Source: Nothopassalora personata
Lineage: Eukaryota; Ascomycota; Dothideomycetes; Mycosphaerellales; Mycosphaerellaceae
Reading direction: 5' to 3'
NCBI GenBank assembly: GCA_033816765.1
Contig: CM066295.1
Span: forward strand, 2,294,001-2,358,000
Length of the DNA: 64,000 nt
Numbering within the stretch: position 1 is the first letter of the stretch; each line of letters begins with the position of its first letter. This document shows positions 21,248 to 31,799 of the stretch, piece by piece. The notes under the pieces are model-generated. The model was not told the origin of the DNA, ran no database searches, and saw only the letters and a list, made by a program, of their open reading frames with translations. The translations under genes were made by a program, and so were the position numbers.

Positions 21248-22431
21248 GAGTCTCTTCGCCTACCGGATAACATTAAGTATGTCCTTACTAACACGAACAC
21301 GCCGAAGTCCGCCGCTAACGTTATGTTCCGGGAGCTTAATCCTTAGAAGCGAGTTAAGGTGTTAAAGGACTTCTATAAGGGCTTCGAGAAGGTGTTTAAA
21401 GACTACTCCGTCTAGGTTAACCTATTTTTCGAGGAAGTTAAGAGCGGCATAGGTAAGAGCTACTAGGATAAATTCCTTAGTAATAAGAAGCTCGATGTCT
21501 TGTTTCCTATCGTCGGTAAGATTCGTAAGACCGGTTTAGAGATTCGTAACCGAGAGAAGACTCTTCGAGCTACGCTTACCCGCTACTAGCTATAGTAGAT
21601 AGATAATAAGATTCTTAATCGACGCGTTATCTCCGAGCTTTATAGTACTAATAGCAGGCGCCGCCAGTTTACGGCCTTTATTAACAAGTACCTAGATTAT
21701 AGTAGGGCTATTAGTAGAATTTAGAGGGTACTAATCTAGCGTATAAGGATCGGCCGTAAGGGCATAGATCGTAAGCGAATCCTAGAGCCTAGTAATCTTA
21801 CCCGGTGCGATAGGGAGGCTAAAGTACGTAGTATTAATCCGTAGTCGGCTAAGAGTAGGGAGATTATTAGAAGATACCGCCTAGCCGTCTATAAGGATAG
21901 CCTTCTATACTTTATAGAGGGTACTATTACTAAGAAGTCCGCGTCCCTAGAGGACAGTATAGATTAACCTAGACTATCTAGCTAGTAATAACGTTAGCTA
22001 CTACCGGGTAGTAAAGGCAAAGGACGCGTAAAGAGTACTACGCTAACTCTACTAGCCTCTACCGAGCCTATAGTCCTATCGAGAGGCGGTCGTAAGTCGA
22101 GTCGACTTAAGTAGCTCCGTATAGGCGAGAGTATAGGTGAGGGCATAACTGCGCCTATTCGATCCTCGCCTAACCGAACGCTAGACGGCGTACCTATACG
22201 CGAGAGCAGTCCGCTAGGTACACCGGTTAGTACCCTACGATTTACTCCGGCCCTAACTAAGAATAGCAATCCGATACTTACTATATTACCTTCGGCTATA
22301 ATTAGGGATGTATTAGTCTTTAAGGATTAGATCCTATAAGAAGACGAGGCCCTCCGGATTAAGCGCGCTAACTACACCTATAATAAGCGGTACTATAGCA
22401 TTAAGTTTAGAAACTCGATTAATATAGATAG
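21248..22431 (+). pseudogene. ORF-X of element B, 5' part: unrecognised protein 3' of pol
   Basis: A 394-codon reading frame with only TAA/TAG interruptions starts no later than 21,248 (ESLRLPDNIKYVLTNTNTPK) and runs into the K insertion site. It is basic and charged (e.g. KRVKVLKDFYKGFEKVFKDY) and has no signal peptide or membrane segment that I can see, so it does not look like an envelope protein. After K, the frame continues without a shift at 28,832. The open frame on the opposite strand (21,994-22,269) is its shadow. I do not recognise the family. Confidence 0.6.
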
Positions 22432-22678
22432 TGTTAAGATGTAGCATCTTAGGGGGAGCTAATAGTTAGGTTATAATCTAATAGCCTAAGGCATCTACGA
22501 TAACTTAGCTTGTCGGAAGACACCTTCTGTCCCCTTTAGCTTAGATAGACATCCAACACAATTTACACATTGGTTCCTAATATATTGCTGCATGCCCTGT
22601 GGCTATTAGCTAGTTGAAGATTAATCTCTTACTCTACTCCGCTGCCAACTACGTATCCTGTTAGGTCTCAACTTAACA
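22432..22678 (+). repeat. 5' LTR of copia K
   Basis: 247 bp, near-identical to 28,580-28,826, with differences of the C/T and G/A type. Confidence 0.9.
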
Positions 22679-23022
22679 GGTTATAAGCCTAGGTTTGTGC
22701 AGGAGTAAGAGCAACCTATATTAGTACAGGTTACTTGTATCCCTTGCTATTATAGCAGAAAACATCTAGGAAGCAGAAGTCTACCCTATCTATCCTATTA
22801 AGGAGCTTAGTTTAATACTAAGTAATAGATAATCTAGAAAAGGACTCTATACGGCTTATTATAAGCCAATACCTTAAAGACACTCTATAGGCAGAACTGC
22901 ATCGAGATACTATTAAGAAGGACTTCAAGTAAGTTATTTGGAACTCTGCTAGGAGAGACAGACCTGTGTCCTAGCTCCGAGACTATACCGCTCTTTCTTT
23001 ACCCTACTAAGTAGGCCTTAGT

Positions 23023-23789
23023 GTCGTCCTATAGAGAGCGCCTTCACGCGGCGGACGACGTAAGTATCTTCGTTACGACGAAGAGAAACTAAGACTCTCT
23101 CTCTCGAAAAATACAAGCCTACTCGACTCGAAACAAGAAAAGACAGGTCGGACGAACCGAACGAACGAGATACGCTCAAAATCTACAAACAAGAACTCCG
23201 GAACTGCGAGAAGGGAAAGCGACGTACATAGCGTACACGTCGCTCGAACAACGAAGGCGCTGTCTACCTGTCGTCCCGGCAAACCACGTAAACTGCCGGC
23301 TGGAACCAAGAGAGGCGTTTAGGGGCGCAAACCACGTATACTGCACGGCTGGAACCAAGAGAGGCCGAGGGGGGGACGACAGCGAGGCCACTGCGACCGA
23401 GGAGCTACACTCGAGACCGGAGAACGCGACTGGATTGAAACAGAGGCAACGGGTGTTTCTTGGGATTTTGCTCGGTGCGTACGGGTACGGCCGGCTTGGC
23501 TTTTTAAAACAAGAACGAGACACGGGCGCAAAACTTGTCTCGCCCGGGGCAAGGCGACAAACCGCAATTCTCGACAAGACACGACTACCGGGTACGCGCG
23601 TACTACGCCGCAATATATTCGATTTACGGTTCGAATAGCGAGCGTTGCTCGCATCTTTTAAGGAGTTTTTACGTCCGGGGTACGACGGGGCTTTTCTCCT
23701 TCTCTCAAATTTTGGTCTCGTTCTCGAGACCCGTGTTGCATAGTCTTTGACTCAAATAGCACGTTAATGGAATAATCAATCAATCAATC
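23023..23789. mobile_element. Element S: SINE-like / non-LTR insertion, not RIP-mutated
   Basis: A GC-rich 767-bp segment flanked by a perfect 14-bp TSD (AAGTAGGCCTTAGT at 23,009-23,022 and 23,790-23,803) that ends in a short CAAT tandem tail (AATAATCAATCAATCAATCA). A long variable TSD and a simple-sequence 3' tail are marks of target-primed retrotransposition, as in SINEs and LINEs. It contains two related segments of about 45 bp (from about 23,279 and 23,328), each with CAAACCACGTA and GGCTGGAACCAAGAGAGGC. GGTTCGAAT at about 23,632 resembles a Pol III B box, but its position near the 3' end is atypical. Open frames on both strands (e.g. 23,176-23,613 minus) look like chance. Family unknown. 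Confidence 0.75.
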
Positions 23790-23899
23790 AAGTAGGCCTT
23801 AGTATCTACACCTACGAACCTTACTATTCTACACTAAAAGCCTTAGTAGGACCTAAGCCACGACTTTGAAGCATATACACCTTGTTTCATTACATTCAA

Positions 23900-26800
23900 T
23901 TTATTATAGATTTATACTAAGAGAAAGGAGAAGAGAAGGGAACCAAAATCCCAATTCTTAGGAGAGACAATTAGAAGAGATAGTTCAACCTTTAGAGATA
24001 TAAGATAGAGAGCTAGTTAGCATTCTTTGCAATTAATAACCTGTTAGAAGTGTCATTTAACAACATTAAGGGCAAGAACCTAAAACTCTAGGAAGAGACT
24101 AAGATTAAAGAGATTCTTAATACACTAACATAGACAAAACAAAATGCAGATTACTACTTTAGTATCCTAAGTAGGATTATAGAAGAAGATGAATTTAAGC
24201 TTAAGGGCTCTTACGAATCTAGAAAAGCTGCTAAGATATAGGTGCATCTCTAGAATAAGTATAGCTAGGTGTTACTAACCTATACACATAAGCTCACAAA
24301 ACAGTTTGTAAACTTTAAGATAAGTAAAGAGTTCACTATTAGATCTGCATAGGCACACCTAGTGTCTCTTAGAAGAAGGATTGCTAATATTAACCTAGAG
24401 GGCTAGCACTATAGGAAAGCTAATATAAGAATAACCTAGCTTTTAAGCTCACTGCCACCTAACTACCATGTAGCTAGGGATACTATTATGGCTTAGCTAA
24501 AGATAGATTATAAAAGGACCTTAAAGATCCTTAAGGCTTAAGAGGCTAGATTGAATCCCTCTAAGGCTAAGTATAGTATAGCAGCTACCTAGGTTAGGCC
24601 CTTAGGTTAGGCAAGATTACTTTCCTACCTTCTCTATAAGAAGGACTATCTTATTAAGGACTGCCCTAGTCTCTCTAAGGCAAAGAAGGTCCTTAGATCT
24701 TATTCCTAAGCACTATCCTCCTAGAATGTAACATATGTTAAGAAGAGAAGATCTCTACTACTATCTTTAAGAAGAACACTAAGAGAGAAGTCCTCTATAG
24801 AGGAACTTAAGAAAATAGTAAAGAAACTTAGCTCTAACATACTATTACTCTAGAAGAACTAGGCCTAGTCTCCTTCCTCTAAAACAAGGAAGACTAGGAA
24901 AGGTTTCTCTACCCAAGAGCTACCTAACTTATGCAACTCATCCTAGAAGACAATGTCTAATAATAATAAGTATAATAAAGTAGCTTACTCAACTACAGAA
25001 GTCTAAGGCAAGTTCCCCTTATTAGAGTAGTTACTTGATTCTTGTGCTTCATCCTATATAACTAACTAGAACTGCCTCTTTAGATCTATAACTCCCTTAA
25101 CAAAGAAGAAATGGATTAAAGTAGGAGGTAGGCATTTGTTAGCCACTTATATTGGGACTATAGAGATAAGTAGGAGATCTAGTAGGAAAGTTGTTTTAGA
25201 AGATGTTCTGCTTATACCTAAGCTAGGGGTAAACCTAGTTTCTTAGAACTAGTTTAGCAAGCAGTTTAGTGTTCAACCTCCTTTATTTTCTCTTATATCC
25301 CCCTCTAGCTAAACTATTGTCTAGACAAGGCTTCTTAGGGGGGTTCTATTCATTAATAAGATTTCTCCTCTACTATAAGAGAGGGCACATCACTTATTAT
25401 GTGCACTACTAATAGAGAATGCCTTTATAACTACTAAATTAGAGACTAACCTAAAACAGTAGGAGCTTTAGCATAGAAGATTTGCACACTTTAGGAAGAA
25501 CTTGCTCTAGAATCTTTATAAGGTAATAGACTTAAAAGAACCTATTCCTATTCCTAGGGATAGCTTCTACTAGTGTAGAGTGTGTTTAATAGCAAAGATA
25601 AAGAAGTACAAAGGCAAAGTTACTAAGAGAAGACCTAAAAGACTTGCCCTTATATCTATTAACATATATAGTCCACTACTAACATTAAGGCTAGGGTTCA
25701 AATACTAGCTTAAGATTGTTAACAACTTCTCTAGAAAAAAGTAGACCTATCCTCTTAAGAAAAGAGAAGATGCTCTAGTTACTCTCTAGAACTAGAAGAT
25801 TAAGGCAGAGAGGAAATCATTAGTACAGTTAAAAGCAGTTAGGCTTAATAATGCAAGGGAACTTATTACATTAGTTAAGCAGTAGGAGAAGGATTTGGGA
25901 ATTGGGCTAGAGCATACTAAGGCATACAACTCGCTCCAAAATAGACTAGTTAAAAGGTTAATACAAACCTTAGAAGACTCTATAAGGGCAATGCTTAAAG
26001 AGGCTAAGATGCTAATTGAATTCTAGCCTAAAGCACTAGAAGCCTAAACCTATATAAGGAACAAACTACTAAATAGTCTAGACTATAATAGGTTTAAGGT
26101 TTTACTAGATAAAGCCTTTCATAGCATTAAGCTAACTATTAACCATTTAAAGGTTTAGGGATGCAAAGCTATTGTCTACATAGACATAAGATCCTAGCCT
26201 CAATAGGCAAGAAGTAATAAACTAATAAATAGAGGCAAAGAAGCAGTGTTTGTTAGATACGTTAAAAACATAGCTAAGGCCTAGCTCTTTTAGGAACTAG
26301 ACATAAAAGCTGTTAAACAACACACATATGCAGACTTCTTTAAGGACCAACCTAGAGGTAATATGGATCTCAATGTTACAAAATTAAATCTATTAAGCAA
26401 TGCACTAGCTAGGAGACCCTTAGGGAGGCTAAGGAAGGATATATCCTTAGAGCAACCTGTTCATTATTCAATCATTTAGCAGAGCAGCCCAGTAACAGCC
26501 TAGCTAAGAAAGCTATTTATGCAACTTCCCTAGCCTCTAAAGAATGTAGGGGAATTTCAGAAAATCGATAAGCCAATTAAGATAAGTTCACTAGATCTCT
26601 AGGAAAAGAATGTCACTAGGACACAAGTAACTACTCTTAGATCATCCCTTAGTAAGAGGAGGGCTAACCATAATATTAAGGGCTATAAATAGAAACAGAA
26701 AGCCCTAAGATCTATAGTCCCTATACCTAAACTAGCTACTAAAGTAGGAGAAGCAATAGACCTCTTAGAGAACCTTGCTACTTACTACTAAGCTTTCTTT

Positions 26801-28560
26801 ATAGCTATGCAATTAGTAGATAATTTAGTACTATAGGATAGTAAATTCCTAGAAGAAGTTAAGGAGATAGCCTTTGTAGCAACTACAGAAGTTATTACAT
26901 ATAAGTAAGAGATCCCAATTCCAAAGTCCTACAAGGATGCTATAAATAACAAGAAATAGGGACACCTTTAGAAGGAAGCAATCCAGAAGGAGCTAGATGC
27001 TCTATAGAGCAACAACACCTAGGAGAATGCTGTTCTACTAAAAGGAGCAAACTTAGTTACGTTAAGATAGGTCTTTAATGTTAAAAGAAGCATTAGTAGA
27101 GCTATTAAAAAGTTCAAGGCTAGGCTAGTTATAAGGGGCTTTTTATAGAAGTTTAGTGTTAACTTTATAGAGACATTTGCGCCTACAGTTAGACAGGACA
27201 CCCTTAGGGTGTTTATAGCTATTGTGTGCAAGAAGGATCTCTATCTTTACTAAGTGGATATAAACAATGCGTTTATAGAAAGCACCCTGTATAAAGACAT
27301 CTTTATATTACTACCACTAGGAGTTAAGCTTCTACTAAACATAGTGTTTAAGATCCTTAAAAGCTTATATAGACTTAAGTAAGCAGCTAGAGATTAGAAT
27401 CAACTCTATATATCAAAGCTTAGAGAGATTAGATTCACACAGTTATAGGTGGATCTATGCCTACTCATTTATAAGGAAAAAGAGATCACAATTCTCACAC
27501 ATATAGATAACATTCCAATTACTACACCAAAGTTAATAGATGTTCTCTAGTTCAAAAGAGAACTTAGTAAAGTCTTTAAGATCAAAGATCTTAGTAAACC
27601 TAAAAAGATCCTTAGTATAAGAGTTACAAGGGACAGGAGGAGAGGAATCCTAAAACTTAACTAGGGACACTTTGTTAGGGACAACCTTACTAAGATAGGG
27701 ATAAACCATAAGAAGGCAGCACCTACACACTTACCTATAGACAGCTATAAGGCTCTTAAACCTTTAAGCCACATAGATAAGAGGTGTAACAAGGCAGAGT
27801 ACTAGAGTATTAATAGTACATAGATATAGCTAGTAACAATTATAAGGCTAGACATTGCTTTTGCCCTAGGAAGGATAAGCTCATTTATAAGTGACCTATC
27901 CACCTACTACATAAAGGCTTTAAAGAAGATTACAAGATATCTAAGGTCATATCCTAATCTTAGCCTTGTCTTCTCTAGGCATAGAGAAGGATGCCTAGTT
28001 AGATACTGTGACTCTAATTATGTAATAGACAAAGTAGACAGAGTCTCTATCCTTAGGTATGTCTTCTTCCTCTATAGGGCACTAGTCTCCTAGATAAGCA
28101 AGAAGCAAAAGTCTATAGCAACATCCATAATAGAAGCTAAATACATAGCCATAAATGCATGTATAAAGCAATCCCAATTCCTAGCTTTACTGCTAAGGGA
28201 GATAGACTATCTAGAGTTAGTAGGAGACTGTTCCTATTAACCAAAGATTACTAGAAACCAGGAGACTATATTAAGCTTAAGACTAGTCTAATTAAGAGGT
28301 AACAACTAAGCTGCCCTTACCCTAGTGAGGGATATACATGTTTATAACAAGTTAAAGCACATTAACATTGCCTACAATGCTGTTAGGAAACTTTAGTAGA
28401 GAAGGCTTATTGCTGTTAAGTACACCCCAACATCTAAGATAGTTATAGATAGGTTTATAAAGCTAAAGACTAGTCCACACTTCTAGAGGTTTGTAAGCTA
28501 GCTTAACCTATCATAGAGGTTCAAATACTACTAACAGGAGAAGAGTAGACTGTGACCTCC
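23900..28560 (+). pseudogene. gag-pol of copia K, degenerate
   Basis: Gag has a CCHC knuckle at 24,626-24,664 (the first two cysteines now read Tyr; KKDYLIKDC is visible). Integrase follows, then reverse transcriptase at about 26.95-27.6 kb (FAPTVRQDTLRVFIA; VDINNAF; THIDNI) and RNase H at about 27.8-28.4 kb (SIATSIIEAKYIAI). The order IN before RT identifies Ty1/copia. It is interrupted by many TAG/TAA codons. Confidence 0.85.
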
Positions 28561-28579
28561 CATATAAGATAAGTAGGAG

Positions 28580-28826
28580 TGTTAAGATGTAGCATCTTAG
28601 GGGGAGCTAACAGTTAGGTTGTGATCTAATAGCCTAAGGCATCTACGATAACTTAGCTTATCGGAAGACACCTTCTCTCCCCTTTAGCTTAGATAGACAT
28701 CTAACACAATTCACACATTGGTTCCTAATATATTGCTGCATGCCCTGTAGCTATTAGCTAGTTGAAGATTGATCTCTTACTCCACTCCGCTGCTAACTAC
28801 GTATCCTGTTAGGTCTCAACTTAATA
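28580..28826 (+). repeat. 3' LTR of copia K
   Basis: 247 bp, directly followed by TSD GATAG. Confidence 0.9.
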
Positions 28827-28831
28827 GATAG

Positions 28832-30734
28832 CATTAACTAGCTACCTAAGTACCGGATAGCGGGCCTTAAGATGCTCGAATATGCTGTCTTGTAGGTTCT
28901 TAAGAGGGATAGTAAGGTTAGCGCTATAATATACGATTAGTATGTTCGAGATTTCTACTATAAGGCCCTCTACTTCGTTACGAATCCCGGTATTACCGCT
29001 AATACCCTATATAAGCGTACGCTTAAGGTCTAAGACTAGCTCTTTAAAGGCAAGAGTTTTTTAGCTATTAAGGTAAAGAATAGGTCGTAGTTTCGCCCTA
29101 ATAAGCGTAGTTAGAAGACTATTAACCCGCTTAGCTACCTCCGTGTTCGAGGTAAAGTTAGTACTACAAGTAGCATCGTTACGTATGCTAACTATAACTA
29201 GATCCTCGATAAATTTAGCATTAATAAAGCTAACTAAGCCGATCTTAATAGCACCGGTACCTACATTAATAGTAATATGCTATACTAGTATAATAACGCT
29301 AAACTAGCGCCGCGGGTTAAAATAGTTAGAGAGATAATAAGTCGAGAATTCGACGTGTACCGATAGTACCTACGAGAATTAAATAAGGTTAGTAACGGCG
29401 GCGTCTACTAGAACATGTAGTATTCTCTAAGCTAATAGATTATGCGATAAGACCCCGGGCTATAGCTCTTATAAGTAGCGCTACACCCTTAATACTACAC
29501 TCGGTTTATCTCCTTCCCTAGGCCTACGATTTTTAGCTTTAATAGGGCTTATTAGGGGGGTAACGCGAACACTATAGTGTAGTATACTAGGGTCGACTTA
29601 AACCTCGAAATTGAAAACTACTAGACTAGTAACCGGCTTAACATACTATACTCTCTTAACTTAGAGGGCACTAGTAGGCCGGAGTTTTTACACGGTTTTT
29701 ATAAGTAAGGGAATACTAGAGAGTTTATCTAGTAGTACTAGATTAACGACTATATAGAAGACGGCCGATTTAAGCGTTTCTTCTCGGTTAGGGTCTAGAA
29801 TTACCTAAGTAAGAATAGCATTAGCTAGTTTAGAGAGGACCTAAGCGCTAGGTAAATGCGGGTAACTACTATAGGCGTTCTAATAAGGTAGGCCGTATAT
29901 AAGAGGACGCTACGTTAGATTAACCCTTACTTTATCGAGATCCGTAACGATAACTATCTTAAACTCTAGAGAAGCTAGAGTATGTACTAGGTAATAGATC
30001 TCTATCGTAACTTTAAGACGCTAAGTAAGAGCGCTGTAGGGTTTAAGTATCGACGCCTAGTACCCGGCTATCCTTTTCCTACGGCCGTATACCTTAGTAG
30101 CATTAGCCCTCTGTCCGATGCCCTAGCGGGTTTAAAGTCTTAGAACGATAACGAAGTTATCCTTAATGCTAGAAGGTAGCTTAATGCTACGGGCCGCCTA
30201 GACTCGGAGCTCTTCTATAAGAAGATACATAATTAGCGCGTCCGAGCTATAAAATTAATAGATAAGTAGCTTAGCTTAGTTACTACTCTCGAGTAGATAT
30301 GCTTTATAAGCGAAGGGCGTAATAAGAGCTTCTTCCGTAACTACTATAGGAACTTTACTAGCTAACTACTTAGGGACGCGTCTAGTAAGACTAGTGTTAG
30401 CTACGATAACGAGTAGGTCTAGATAAAGGAGTTATGTAAGAATAAGTAGAACTAAGTAGTTAGTGCGGGTTTATAGGCTCCTAGTTTCTAGTTAATTTCC
30501 GGCTATAGCTATAGCCTATAGGATTCTAGTTCTAATTCTAGTTATGATTCTAGTTCTAACTCTAGTTAATGCTTCGGGTACGGGTGCTTCTAGTCCTTAG
30601 ACCTTACTTGTTTCTTATAGTTACTTATCTTCCCTTAACTCACTTTCTAGCTACGCGATAGACTCGTCTTTAGATTTATTAGGTTACTAGTACTAATACT
30701 CACTTGTCTTATAAATAGCGTTTACATTATTTGA
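28832..30734 (+). pseudogene. ORF-X of element B, 3' part
   Basis: This continues the frame from 22,431 across K and one GATAG. It gives about 600 more codons, including RIISFPRP-like and PVPGYPFPTAVYLSSISPL-like stretches, and ends with a Ser/Asn-rich tail before a TGA at 30,732-30,734. In the inverted copy B' the same codon is CGA, so the true stop is uncertain. With the first part, ORF-X is about 1,000 codons. It may be a third ORF of B or a captured gene; it is not a known retroelement domain to me. Confidence 0.55.
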
Positions 30735-31045
30735 CTATCTAGCCCGTTCGATTAATGCTAATATAGCTACCTAATCCTTCGCTAGTTTCGTAGTATACGT
30801 TAACGTAGTGCAACGGGTATAAGTCGCGGATTATTAACGTGACTATTACAGTTTCTATTAAAGAAATCCTTTTGACCTCTATAAACTGTCGCTAGTAGGC
30901 CCTAGGATTGCCTAACATCTTATATATTAAGCTTAATAGTAGGATAAGCTACTATGCTACTACTAGACTACCTTAGCTTATAGCGACTAACTAAGCTACC
31001 TATAATGCCCGGGCTTACTGCTTTAGAACCTAAGGACAGGTTCGT

Positions 31046-31059
31046 AATAGGGGAGGATA
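31046..31059 (+). other. Polypurine tract of element B
   Basis: A purine-rich run of 14 nt (AATAGGGGAGGATA) lies flush against the 3' LTR, where the plus-strand primer of reverse transcription is expected. It supports the plus orientation of element B. Confidence 0.7.
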
Positions 31060-31433
31060 TATTAACGACTAATAGGTTATGTTAACCTTAGGTGTTTAGA
31101 GGGGGGGTCCCTTAGGTCTAACTTGCCCTAATTTTATTTAGGTTTAATTAGACATTTAGGTAAGCTAGTAGGACCTAGTATAGCTATTAAGATATATACT
31201 ACGTAGCTAAGCATTGTAAGCGTAGCATTAAGGTAACAATTCAATTTATACCTCTCGAGTAGAGGGTATAGGGGTTTAGGTCCGCTAATCCTCTTATTTT
31301 ATCTAGCTACTACGCTACTCGTCACGTGACCTAATTTCACGGTCCCGGGACCGGCAAATACCTCTACTTACATAAGCGCCGCTCCATACTACCATAACTC
31401 GGATAGGCCTACATAGGGTAGTTAGTAGACATT
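31060..31433 (+). repeat. 3' LTR of element B
   Basis: 374 bp, preceded by the polypurine tract. It retains the palindromic GTCACGTGAC box at 31,321-31,330 next to the palindrome core 31,340-31,353; the 5' LTR has this box mutated to GTTACGTGAC. Confidence 0.88.
31340..31353. promoter_or_regulatory. GC-rich palindrome core in 3' LTR of B
   Basis: Same core as at 13,465, next to the intact box GTCACGTGAC (31,321-31,330). Confidence 0.55.
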
Positions 31434-31438
31434 AGTAT

Positions 31439-31777
31439 ATAAACCTATCCTAGGAGTCTCTTAATAAGACCCGGGAGGAATACCGGAAGAAGGTCGAAAA
31501 GGATAAGGAGGAGCTTACGGAAATCTTAGTACGGTTAATGTAGAATAAGGTAATACTTCGCTAAGCGGAGGAGCGCGCGCGTAAGAAGGCGTAGTGTCTA
31601 GAGGCTAAAATAGAGGCTTCTAGAGAGATTAAGGACGTCGATTATCCTACTACCCATACGACTATTAGCCTTTCTCCTACTATATAGTCCTCGATTAACT
31701 TTATTAATAACGCGATCAACTTTTCCGTCCCTTCTAGTTCTACTAGGTAGCCCGTTGTAGGTGTTGTCTCTCTTTAA
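31439..31777 (+). pseudogene. Accessory ORF of element A, 3' part (coiled coil)
   Basis: This continues the frame of 13,011-13,184 after removal of element B and one AGTAT copy. It encodes a highly charged helical stretch (TREEYRKKVEKDKEELTEIL, then EERARKKA) typical of a coiled coil, then a Ser/Thr/Pro-rich tail, ending at TAA 31,775-31,777 just short of the chromodomain end of pol, which runs the other way. The in-frame stops are all TAG/TAA of RIP type. Confidence 0.6.
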
Positions 31778-31799
31778 ATTCTTAGATTTTTTATTAATA

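Larger units (their letters stand above)
22432..28826 (+). mobile_element. Element K: Ty1/copia retrotransposon
   Basis: 247-bp LTRs at 22,432-22,678 and 28,580-28,826 (TGTTAAG...CTTAACA; the last one mutated to TAATA) and TSD GATAG (22,427-22,431 and 28,827-28,831). It interrupts ORF-X of B. RIP is visibly lighter than in B: many CpA and TpG remain. Element S sits in its leader. Confidence 0.92.
13185..31433 (+). mobile_element. Element B: large Ty3/gypsy retrotransposon with a third ORF
   Basis: Direct 374-bp LTRs at 13,185-13,558 and 31,060-31,433, a 5-bp TSD AGTAT (13,180-13,184 and 31,434-31,438), and a purine-rich tract (31,046-31,059) immediately before the 3' LTR define a plus-strand element. 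It carries gag-pol (about 13.83-20.54 kb) and then a long unrecognised ORF (21,248-22,431 continued at 28,832). Without nested copia K it is about 11.85 kb, long for a fungal gypsy element. It is heavily RIP-mutated. Confidence 0.85.

Noticed and set aside
21994..22269. 91-codon minus-strand open frame
   Set aside because: It is the antisense shadow of ORF-X, opened because RIP removes CpA/TpG and so creates stops mainly in the other frames.
23176..23613. 145-codon minus-strand open frame (and overlapping frames) in element S
   Set aside because: Low-complexity Ser/Arg text, overlapping frames on both strands, and GC-rich composition make chance openness likely; no domain recognised.
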